A DNA stretch of 64,000 bases, taken from Kitasatospora sp. NBC_01250. Lineage in GTDB: Bacteria > Actinomycetota > Actinomycetes > Streptomycetales > Streptomycetaceae. The stretch's first letter is position 1. Each line of letters starts with the position of its first letter. The stretch is from assembly GCF_036226465.1 (NCBI RefSeq), contig NZ_CP108476.1, positions 2,418,001-2,482,000 on the forward strand, in the 5' to 3' direction. Shown one piece after another: positions 57,240 through 64,000 of the stretch. Under the pieces are notes generated by a model. It made no database searches and was not told where the DNA came from. It saw only the letters and a list, made by a program, of their open reading frames with translations. Made by a program: the position numbers and the translations under genes.

Positions 57240-59489
57240 ATGCCTTCCCTTCTCTACCGTCTGGGCCGGTGCGCGTTCCGGCGCCGACGACGTGTGCTGG
57301 CCCTCTGGCTGGCGGCGATCGCCGCGGTCGTCGGCTGCATGGTGGCCTTCGGCGGCCCCGGCAAGCTGGACGACACCTTCGCCATCCCGGGCTCGCAGTC
57401 GCAGCAGGCGCTGGACCGGATGAAGAGCGACTTCCCCGCCTCCTCCGGCACCAGCGCCCAGGTGGTCTTCACCGCGCCCGCCGGGCAGAAGGTGACCGAC
57501 CCCGCCGACCTGGCGGCGATCCGCACCGCGCTCGCGGCCGCCAAGTCCGCGCCGCAGGTCGCCAAGGTGATCGACCCGGTCGCCGCGCAGACGGTCTCCG
57601 CGGACGGCAGCACCGCCGTCGCCCAGGTGCAGTACGAGGTGACCCCGAGCCAGCTGGCGTCCGGTTCGCTGGACGCGCTCAAGGGCTCCGTGGCGGTGGC
57701 CGCACAGCACCAGCCGGGGATGGACGTGCAGGTCGGCGGCGCCGCGTTCGGCTCCGGGCCCTCGAAGTCCGGCGGCAGCGACCTGATCGGCGTGGGGATC
57801 GCGGTGATCATCCTCGCGCTGACCTTCGGCTCGCTGCTGACGGCCGGTCTGCCGCTGCTGAGCGCGATAGCCGGCGTGGTCACCGCGATCGCCGGGGTGC
57901 TGTCACTGACCGGCGTGACGGCGATCTCCTCCACCGCGCAGAGCCTGGCGCTGATGATCGGCCTGGCGGTCGGCATCGACTACGCGCTCTTCATCGTCAG
58001 CCGCCACCGGGCCGCGCTGGCCCGCGGCACCTCGCCGCAGGATTCGGCCGCGCTGGCCGTCGGCACGGCCGGCAGCGCGGTGGTCTTCGCCGGGCTGACC
58101 GTGGTGATCGCGATGGCGGGCCTGTCGGTCGTCGGCATCCCCTATCTGACGGTGATGGGCCTGAGCGCGGCGGCGGCCGTGCTGATCGCCGTCCTGGTCG
58201 CGACCACGCTGCTGCCCGCGCTGCTCGGCTTCGCCGGGTCGCGGCTGGCGCCCCGGCCAGGATCCCGGGCGATGCGGCGCGAGCAGGCGGTGGCCGAGGC
58301 GCCGAGCGGCGCTGCCGCTGCTGCGGGCAGGCCCGCGAACGGCGGCGAGCGGTGGTTCAGGCTGGTCACCCGGCGCCCGCTGCTGACCCTGCTCGCCGTG
58401 CTGATCGGCGTCGGCGCGCTCGCCTGGCCCGCGCACAGCCTGCGGCTCGCGCTGCCGGACAACGGCACCGCCCCCGCCGGTTCCTCGCAGCGGCTGGCCT
58501 ACGACCAGGTGAGCAAGGAGTTCGGGCCCGGCTTCAACGGGCCGCTGCTGGTGCTGGCCGACACCGGCCACAGCACCGACCCCACCGCCGCGGCCGACCA
58601 CATCGCCACCGCGATCCGCGCGCTGCCCGACGTCAGCGCCGTCGCGCACCCGGTGCTGAACGCCGGCACGCACACCGCGCTGATCCAGGTGGTCCCCGCC
58701 AGCGCGCCCAGCGACCAGGCGACCAAGACGCTGGTCAGCACGATCCGGGCGAACGCCCCCGCGCTCCAGCAGCAGACCGGGGCGACGATCGGCGTGACCG
58801 GCAGCACCGCGGTGGGCATCGACGTCTCGGCCAAGCTGGACGCCGCGATGATCCCGTTCGCGGCCGTGGTGGTCGGGCTCTCGCTGCTCCTGCTGCTCCT
58901 GGTCTTCCGCTCGCTGGTCGTCCCGGTCAAGGCCGCGGTGGGCTTCCTGCTCTCGGTGGCCGCGACGCTGGGCGCCGTGGTCGCGGTCTTCCAGCTGGGC
59001 CACTTCGGCACGCTGATCGGCGTGGACCGCGCGGGGCCGGTCAGCAGCTTCCTGCCGATCATCCTGCTGGCCGTGCTGTTCGGGCTCGCGATGGACTACG
59101 AGGTCTTCCTGGTGTCCCGCCAGCGCGAGGCCTACGTCCACACCGGGCAGCCGCTCGCCGCGGTGCACAGCGGCGGCCGGCACAGCGCCCGGGTGGTCAC
59201 CGCCGCGGCGCTGATCATGATCGCGGTCTTCGCCGCCTTCCTGACCACCGACAGCCAGATGCTCAAGCAGATCGCCTTCGCACTCGCCGCCGGCGTGCTG
59301 CTGGACGCCTTCGTGATCCGGATGACCTTCGTGCCGGCCGTCCTCGCGCTCACCGGCCACGCGGCCTGGTGGCTCCCGGGCCCGCTCGCCCGGCTGCTGC
59401 CGAACCTCGACATCGAGGGCGAAGGGCTCCCGCAGCCGCACCAGGAGTCGCCGCCGGAGCTCACCCTGGTCAAGTCCGGCACGCAGTGA
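57240..59489 (+). CDS. MMPL/RND family transporter
   Basis: A 749-residue membrane protein with 12 hydrophobic segments: one N-terminal, a ~130-residue extracytoplasmic loop, five in a block (GLAVGIDYALFIVSRHR near 240-256), then the repeat of the pattern (FGLAMDYEVFLVSRQRE near 612). The Asp-Tyr pairs are the proton relay of MMPL pumps. It likely exports a lipid-like or drug compound under TetR control. Confidence 0.92.
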   Translation: MPSLLYRLGRCAFRRRRRVLALWLAAIAAVVGCMVAFGGPGKLDDTFAIPGSQSQQALDRMKSDFPASSGTSAQVVFTAPAGQKVTDPADLAAIRTALAAAKSAPQVAKVIDPVAAQTVSADGSTAVAQVQYEVTPSQLASGSLDALKGSVAVAAQHQPGMDVQVGGAAFGSGPSKSGGSDLIGVGIAVIILALTFGSLLTAGLPLLSAIAGVVTAIAGVLSLTGVTAISSTAQSLALMIGLAVGIDYALFIVSRHRAALARGTSPQDSAALAVGTAGSAVVFAGLTVVIAMAGLSVVGIPYLTVMGLSAAAAVLIAVLVATTLLPALLGFAGSRLAPRPGSRAMRREQAVAEAPSGAAAAAGRPANGGERWFRLVTRRPLLTLLAVLIGVGALAWPAHSLRLALPDNGTAPAGSSQRLAYDQVSKEFGPGFNGPLLVLADTGHSTDPTAAADHIATAIRALPDVSAVAHPVLNAGTHTALIQVVPASAPSDQATKTLVSTIRANAPALQQQTGATIGVTGSTAVGIDVSAKLDAAMIPFAAVVVGLSLLLLLLVFRSLVVPVKAAVGFLLSVAATLGAVVAVFQLGHFGTLIGVDRAGPVSSFLPIILLAVLFGLAMDYEVFLVSRQREAYVHTGQPLAAVHSGGRHSARVVTAAALIMIAVFAAFLTTDSQMLKQIAFALAAGVLLDAFVIRMTFVPAVLALTGHAAWWLPGPLARLLPNLDIEGEGLPQPHQESPPELTLVKSGTQ

Positions 59490-59496
59490 CGGGGGT

Positions 59497-59513
59497 GGCC
59501 GTCCGCGACGGCC
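59497..59513. terminator. 7-bp hairpin between convergent genes
   Basis: GGCCGTC-CGC-GACGGCC, 8 nt after the transporter stop. Confidence 0.55.
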
Positions 59514-59528
59514 GGGCCCGGCCGCTGT

Positions 59529-60887
59529 CTAGCGCCCCACCTCGCGGGAGCGGAAGTCCTCGACCGTCTCGCGGCGGATCAGCAGCCGGGCCCGGCCGTC
59601 GCGGACGGCCACCACCGCCGGACGGCCGACCAGGTTGTAGCCGGAGGCCATGGAGAACTGGTAGGCGCCGGCCGCGGGGACGGCCAGCACGTCGCCGGGG
59701 CGCAGGTCGGCGGGCAAGCGGGCGTCGTGGACCAGGACGTCGCCGGCCTCGCAGTGCCGGCCGACCACGTCGATCACGGCGGTCGGGGCGGTGGAGGAGC
59801 GGCCGATCAGGCGCACGTCGTAGGCGGAGCCGTACAGCGCCGGGCGCGGGTTGTCGCTCATGCCCCCGTCGACGGCGGCGAAGGTCCGGCCGTCGGCGGT
59901 GTGCTTGACCGACAGCACCCGGTAGAGCGCCACGCCCGCCGGGGCGGCGATCGCGCGGCCCGGCTCCACGACCAGGCGCGGCACCTTCAGGCCGTGCGCC
60001 GCGCAGCGGGCCGCCAGGTGCTCGCCGACGGCGGCGGCGAACCGGGCCGGGTCGAGCTCGCGGTCCTGCGGCAGGTAGCGCACGCCGTGGCCGCCGCCGA
60101 GGTCCAGCTCGGGCAGCTGGACGCCGTGCCGCTCGCGCACCTCGGCGAGCAGCTCGACCAGGCGGTCCAACGCGTCGAGGTAGGGCTCGACTTCGGTGAT
60201 CTGGGAGCCCAGGTGGCAGTGCAGGCCGACGAGTTCGAGGCTGGGCTGGGCCAGCGTGCGGCTGATCGCCTCGGCCGCGTCGCCGCCGTCGATCCGGAAG
60301 CCGAACTTCTGCCCGTCCACACCGGTCTGCACCGCGCTGTGGTGACCGGCGGCGACGCCCGGCAGCACCCGGATCAGCACCCGCTGCGGGACGTCCGCGA
60401 TGGCCAGCGCGGCCAGCCGGGGGATCTCGGCCATGCCGTCGACGACGATCCGGCCGACCCGCAGCCGGCGGGCCAGCCGGAGCTCCTCGGGGGTCTTCGC
60501 GTTGCCGTGCAGCAGGATCCGGTGGGCCGGGAAGCCGGCGGCCGTGGCCAGCCGCAGCTCGCCCGCCGAGCAGACGTCCAGGCCGAGCCCCTCCTCGGCC
60601 ACCCAGTCCGCCATCGCGCTGCACAGGAAGGCCTTGGCCGCGTAGAGCACCTCGGCGTGCGGCAGGGCGCGGCGGTAGGCCTGGGCACGGGCCCGCACCT
60701 CGGCCTCGTCCAGCACGTACAGCGGCGTGCCGAAGCGGTCGGCCGCCTCGTCCAGCCCGACGCCGCCGACCAGCACCTCGCCGCCGGGGGCGGTGCGGGC
60801 CGAGGCGGGCCACGGGCTGCCGAGCGGCTGGTCGCACGGCTGTCCGCCGGCGGCTGCGGGGCTGGGGGCGACCTGGGTCTCAGGCAT
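59529..60887 (-). CDS. Diaminopimelate decarboxylase-like PLP enzyme (fold type III)
   Basis: A 452-residue protein. YAAKAFLCSAM near 76 has the PLP Lys, GLHCHLGSQI and GGGHGVRY the phosphate and substrate loops, VVEPGRAIAAPAG near 322 and VVGRHCEAGDVLVHD near 371 the second-subunit Cys. This fits LysA or a related D-amino/ornithine-type decarboxylase. The first ~45 residues are a non-conserved Pro/Ala extension. It stands alone, so a secondary-metabolism or salvage copy is possible. A short frame ending at 60880 overlaps its start. Confidence 0.85.
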   Translation of the reverse strand: MPETQVAPSPAAAGGQPCDQPLGSPWPASARTAPGGEVLVGGVGLDEAADRFGTPLYVLDEAEVRARAQAYRRALPHAEVLYAAKAFLCSAMADWVAEEGLGLDVCSAGELRLATAAGFPAHRILLHGNAKTPEELRLARRLRVGRIVVDGMAEIPRLAALAIADVPQRVLIRVLPGVAAGHHSAVQTGVDGQKFGFRIDGGDAAEAISRTLAQPSLELVGLHCHLGSQITEVEPYLDALDRLVELLAEVRERHGVQLPELDLGGGHGVRYLPQDRELDPARFAAAVGEHLAARCAAHGLKVPRLVVEPGRAIAAPAGVALYRVLSVKHTADGRTFAAVDGGMSDNPRPALYGSAYDVRLIGRSSTAPTAVIDVVGRHCEAGDVLVHDARLPADLRPGDVLAVPAAGAYQFSMASGYNLVGRPAVVAVRDGRARLLIRRETVEDFRSREVGR

Positions 60888-60941
60888 GGCGGATCGGTTC
60901 CTTCCACTCACGGCACAGGCGCACAAGGGATCTTGGCCCGT

Positions 60942-61029
60942 CTCCAGTGGAGTCCCTGCACCGGCCGTTCGCACCCGGTCTTGACGCGTGGCCTACGCGG
61001 AACACGCGTTCTTTCACAACACCTTGACG
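60942..61029 (-). promoter_or_regulatory. 88-bp regulatory element, copy 2
   Basis: CTCCAGTGGAG (60942-60952), then CGCACCCGGTCTTGACGCG, CGCGT-N5-ACGCG (60985-60999) and CACCTTGACG (61020-61029), identical in spacing to copy 1. It lies 55 nt before the DAP-decarboxylase-like start; GGAAGGAA and a CCATG start context are also shared with copy 1. Confidence 0.65.
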
Positions 61030-61081
61030 GGGTCCGGGTCCGGGTCCGGGGCCGCTGCGGGGTCCGGGTCCGGCGTCCGGG
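61029..61081. repeat. GGGTCC hexamer repeats
   Basis: Three GGGTCC units in tandem from 61030, then further GGGTCC/GCGTCC units to about 61080, between the element and the next gene. Rest of 61082-61312 shows no supported feature beyond a ribosome site (GGAGG) before 61313. Confidence 0.7.
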
Positions 61082-61312
61082 GCGGGTCGCGGACCGCGTG
61101 CGCCGCCACCGAGCACAGCGGCCGGGCGGTGGTGGGGCGGGACGTCGATCGGGCTGACGATGCACATGGTGTCAGCCGTGGTGTCAACGGCGTGTCAGGA
61201 GATCGCGGATCGGGGTCAAGGAGGCGTCAGGGCCGCGCGCGGCACGCCGGTGGGCGGGCTTAGCGTCGATCCTGCACGCACGTTCCGCGCCACCAGTCGC
61301 CGGAGGACCACG

Positions 61313-61687
61313 ATGAACCAGCGTCAGAACACCGAGGACCCGGAGCCTTCGGAACCCGTCCCGGCCGGACAGCTCCTCGTTCCCGTCCGGTCGGGTCCGC
61401 TGGGCCACACGGCCCGGCTCTTCCGCACTCCGCTCGGCGACCGCACGGCCGTCGCGTTCAGCAGCCGGGAACGGCTCACCGCTGTGCTCGGCGAAGCGCA
61501 GCCCTGGATCGCGCTGGCCGAGCCCGCGCTGCGCGCGCTCACCGAGCCGCTCGGGGTCACCACGCTCACCGTGGACCCGCAGCTGGCGGCGCCCGCCCCG
61601 AGGCCGCTGCCGGCCCGGGCCACCGTCACCACCCCGGCCGCCACTGCCCCGGCCGCCATTTCCCCGCTCGCGCCCGCTGCCGCCTGA
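61313..61687 (+). CDS. Small Streptomyces-type family protein (SAV_915-like), copy 2
   Basis: A 124-residue paralogue of 49191-49622: LLVPVRSGPLGHTARLFR, RTAVAFSSRERLTAVLG and EPALRALTEPLGVTTLTVD. The C-terminal ~35 residues are Pro/Ala/Thr-rich. GGAGG precedes the ATG, deciding it over longer in-frame starts. Confidence 0.7.
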   Translation: MNQRQNTEDPEPSEPVPAGQLLVPVRSGPLGHTARLFRTPLGDRTAVAFSSRERLTAVLGEAQPWIALAEPALRALTEPLGVTTLTVDPQLAAPAPRPLPARATVTTPAATAPAAISPLAPAAA

Positions 61688-61830
61688 GCAGCCCCGGCGA
61701 GCCACTCACGGCCGACCTCCATGAGAGGAGAGACGACCTGGCGATACGTCAGTAAAAGTATTGTGTGGACGATGTGTCAGCCCCGTAGTACTGTACGCGG
61801 CGTCCCACTCAGTGCTTATCTTATTTTTAC

Positions 61831-62250
61831 TTGGGAATTCTGGTGAACCTCGACTTCAGCGCCGAGCCCCTCTTCTCCTGGTACGTCGTGCTGCTGCTGG
61901 TCAGCGGTCTCGCGATGCTGGGCATCGGTGCCGTCAATTCCGCCTGCCTCAGTGCGGGTTGGCGCGTTTTCAACATCATCGCCGGCGTCGGATTCATCGG
62001 CTACGGCGTGTACCTCGGCTTCATCTTCCAGGGCAGCGAGTACATCATCTTCTTCAAGGCGTTCATCCTGCCGGTGGTGATGATCGTCAACTTCGTCCGC
62101 TCGTTCGCAGCCCGACGCCAGGCGGCAAAGGCGTCCCAGGCGCCGGTGCCGTTCGCGGTGTACCAGGCCGGCCTGTCCACCGGCGCCGGCCCGGCGACCC
62201 CCGCCGGCGCCACGGAACAGACGCCGGCGCAGCCGCAGCCGCAGGCATAG
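61831..62250 (+). CDS. Small membrane protein, unrecognised
   Basis: About 135 residues with three hydrophobic segments (near 15-38, 44-66 and 74-92) and a polar Ala/Gln/Pro tail. The start may be TTG 61831 or GTG 61843; neither has a strong ribosome site. AT-rich DNA (61740-61830) just upstream probably holds the promoter. Confidence 0.7.
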   Translation: MGILVNLDFSAEPLFSWYVVLLLVSGLAMLGIGAVNSACLSAGWRVFNIIAGVGFIGYGVYLGFIFQGSEYIIFFKAFILPVVMIVNFVRSFAARRQAAKASQAPVPFAVYQAGLSTGAGPATPAGATEQTPAQPQPQA

Positions 62251-62284
62251 CAGTCGCCGTTCGCCGTCGCGGTATCTGACGGCA

Positions 62285-62317
62285 GGGCACTCGTCGGTGT
62301 TCCACCGGCGGGTGCCC
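62285..62317 (+). terminator. 15-bp hairpin terminator
   Basis: GGGCACTCGTCGGTG pairs (two G-U) with CACCGGCGGGTGCCC around loop TTC, followed by TTCTTC, 35 nt after the membrane-protein stop. Confidence 0.75.
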
Positions 62318-62461
62318 TTCTTCGTGCGCCGAGGTCGGGGCGAGCCCTCCGTCCGCCCATGTTTCGGGCGCGGACGAAGGATCGGCGGGTGAGGATCGTC
62401 GTCCGGCTGAACCGGCCGTACCGCCTGCCCGCCTGCCCGCCTGCCGCCCGAGGAGCCTGCC

Positions 62462-63457
62462 GTGCCGTATGTCCAGACCGTCCTCGGCCCGGTGGCGCCC
62501 TCGCTGCTGGGCCGGGTGCTCAGTCACGAGCACCTGCTGGCGCTCACCCCGGGCCCGGGGCTCGCCCAGGATCCGGTGGAGCAGGCGGTGGCCGCGCTCG
62601 GCGGGCTGGCCGCGTACGGGGTCGACACCGTGGTCGACCTGAGCCCGTACGGCGATGCCGGGCGCGACCCGCACGGAGCGAACGTCCTGCTGCTGCGGGA
62701 GATCTCGCGGCGCAGCGGGGTGCACATCGTCGCCGGGACCGCCACCTACCGGGCCGAGTTCAGCCCGCCGTGGGTGCGCGCGGCCGGCGGCGAGGAGCTG
62801 ACCGCCCGGTTCGTCGCCGACGCGCGCAGCGGGATCGGCCCGACCGACGTGCGGGCGGGCGTCCTCGGCGAGCAGCCGACCGGGCTGGGCGAGGTGAGCG
62901 CGCACGAGGAGACCGGTCTGCGCGCCGCCGCCCGCGCGCACCACGCCACCGGCCTCGCGCTCACCACCCACACCACGCACGGGACGATGGCCCTGGAGCA
63001 GCTCGCGATCCTCGACCAGGAGCAGGTGCCGCGCGACCGGGTGGTGATCGGGCACCTGGACAACCATCCCGAACTCGACTACGTGCGCCGGGTACTGGAC
63101 ACCGGGGCGAGCATCGCGTTCGACTCGGTCGGCAAACAGGACTGGGACCAACGCACCCCGCCGCCGGCCGCCGAGCGCCCGGACGGCGAGTACGCCAAGC
63201 GCGCCCTGCACCAGAGCGACCGCACCCGGGCCCGCCGGCTGGCCCGGCTGGTCGCCGAGGGGTACGCCGAACAGATCGTCCTCTCCCAGGATCTGACGGG
63301 AGGTCAGACCTATCTGAACCCGACCACGCACGGGCGGTGGGGATACCGCTACCTGCCCGCCGTCTTCCTCCCGCTGCTCGCCGAACTCGGCGTCGGCGAG
63401 CGGCAGATCGAGACCATGATGCGCACCAACCCGGTCCGCCTGCTCACCGTCGGCTGA
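62462..63457 (+). CDS. Phosphotriesterase-like amidohydrolase
   Basis: A 331-residue (beta/alpha)8 protein: LSHEHLLALTPG near 20 (HxH), LTTHTTHGT near 165, VIGHLDNHPELDY near 195 and IVLSQDLTGG near 277 supply the binuclear metal site. The bridging Lys of classic PTEs is not evident; GVLGEQP with Glu is at that position, as in several PTE-like lactonase branches. GAGGAG fixes the GTG start. Confidence 0.88.
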   Translation: MPYVQTVLGPVAPSLLGRVLSHEHLLALTPGPGLAQDPVEQAVAALGGLAAYGVDTVVDLSPYGDAGRDPHGANVLLLREISRRSGVHIVAGTATYRAEFSPPWVRAAGGEELTARFVADARSGIGPTDVRAGVLGEQPTGLGEVSAHEETGLRAAARAHHATGLALTTHTTHGTMALEQLAILDQEQVPRDRVVIGHLDNHPELDYVRRVLDTGASIAFDSVGKQDWDQRTPPPAAERPDGEYAKRALHQSDRTRARRLARLVAEGYAEQIVLSQDLTGGQTYLNPTTHGRWGYRYLPAVFLPLLAELGVGERQIETMMRTNPVRLLTVG

Positions 63458-63479
63458 GCCGGCTCCGCCCGGACCGGCC

Positions 63480-64000
63480 TCAGTCCTGGCAGCTCGCGTG
63501 GACGGCCAGTACGGTCAGGTAGCGGCGGTGCACGTCGGCCCGGTCGGCCGGCTCGGCGACCGACTCCCCGCTCAGCCGGTCGATCATCTCGGCCTGGGCG
63601 AGCAGCACCCGCCGCTGCTCCTCGGTGCGGGTCTCGGCCATGATCTCGGCGAGCGCGTCCAGCAGCCGGATCAGCACGGCCGGCATGCCGTGCCCCGCCT
63701 GGCGGATCTTCTCGAAGGCGCGCTGGACCAGCCGCTCGTAGCTCACCGGCACGGCCAGCACCCGGACGTAACCGCCCCCGTCGCGGTGGACCGGATTGGG
63801 CCGCCAGCCCGCGGCGATCCGGCACAGCCCCTCGCCGAGCCAGTCGATGCAGGTCAGCGCGGTGAAGGTGTCGTTCACGGCGGTGGACAGCGCGCGGATG
63901 GCGATCTCCACCAGCTGGTCGACGGCGAACGAGATGTCCTGCGCCAGGGTCCGGGAGGGGCCGGTGATGTGCGCCCGGGCGAAGCTGGCCGCCACACCCG
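63480..64000 (-). CDS. DUF2254 membrane protein, C-terminal part (partial, runs off right edge)
   Basis: The visible 173 residues end with CQD. QDISFAVDQLVEIAIRALSTAV followed by NDTFTALTCIDWL is the DUF2254 signature, then a soluble helical tail. The membrane-spanning N-terminal half lies beyond the window. Convergent with the PTE-like gene. Function unknown. Confidence 0.82.
   Translation of the reverse strand, partial: GVAASFARAHITGPSRTLAQDISFAVDQLVEIAIRALSTAVNDTFTALTCIDWLGEGLCRIAAGWRPNPVHRDGGGYVRVLAVPVSYERLVQRAFEKIRQAGHGMPAVLIRLLDALAEIMAETRTEEQRRVLLAQAEMIDRLSGESVAEPADRADVHRRYLTVLAVHASCQD

Noticed and set aside
60880..61167. 95-codon minus-strand frame that overlaps the DAP-decarboxylase-like start and resembles a translated stretch near 49950
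   Set aside because: The similarity is the nucleotide element itself; the second locus lacks a matching start and stop, so a conserved leader peptide is not supported.

Overview
The window is high-GC DNA with strong third-position G/C bias, GTG/TTG starts and many 1-14 nt start/stop overlaps. Together with a gamma-butyrolactone-receptor-like TetR, a StrR-like activator and an Scr1/DUF397 pair, this points to a Streptomyces or Kitasatospora-type actinomycete. No rRNA, tRNA or CRISPR array was seen. All functional calls come from reading translated motifs; no database search was run. LAYOUT. (1) 1-26971 is a biosynthetic gene cluster that continues off the left edge. A long minus-strand operon (11875 to 1) encodes a GriC/GriD-like aryl-carboxylate reductase pair, a class II DAHP synthase, a fused aminodeoxychorismate synthase, two adenylate-forming ligases, a flavin monooxygenase, an aminodeoxychorismate-lyase-like class IV PLP enzyme and a secreted berberine-bridge-type oxidase. 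A divergent plus-strand unit (12298-14633) encodes an AhpD-like protein, a chorismate-lyase-like protein and a second, paralogous flavin monooxygenase. A second minus-strand unit (26214 to 15425) encodes an amidase, a thermostable-hemolysin-family (GNAT-fold) protein, an AMP-ligase/TauD fusion, two methyltransferases, a large FAD/NAD(P)-binding protein, an Old Yellow Enzyme homologue and a StrR-like activator. A MarR regulator faces the amidase. The gene set suggests that chorismate is tapped twice, giving 4-aminobenzoate and 4-hydroxybenzoate. These would be hydroxylated, activated, reduced and joined without any PKS, NRPS or carrier-protein gene visible here. The product is not recognised. 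(2) 27006-33227 holds a DsbA-like protein, a gamma-butyrolactone-receptor-type TetR with candidate operator half-sites, and a 1224-residue secreted protein with four C-terminal Ig-like repeats. (3) 33344-40372 holds MarR, a COG0523/CobW-like zinc protein behind a Zur-like box, a PadR/flavin-monooxygenase pair around a perfect 13-bp inverted repeat, a second amidase and small unknown proteins. (4) 40544-48242 is an accessory stretch: a KimA-like permease, a phosphotransferase-like protein followed by a run of very small Cys-rich genes around a NUDIX hydrolase, then an Scr1-like XRE/DUF5753 regulator with two DUF397 genes inside a 195-bp direct duplication, and an MmyB-type regulator. (5) 48287-64000 holds an SDR, a zinc ABC transporter operon (SBP, ATPase, two permeases) with a Zur-like box, an S53 peptidase, a class II aldolase, a TetR/MMPL pair with nested operators, a DAP-decarboxylase-like gene, a PTE-like hydrolase and the end of a DUF2254 membrane protein. 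An 88-bp regulatory element is duplicated between 49926 and 60942, and paralogous small genes lie beside both copies.
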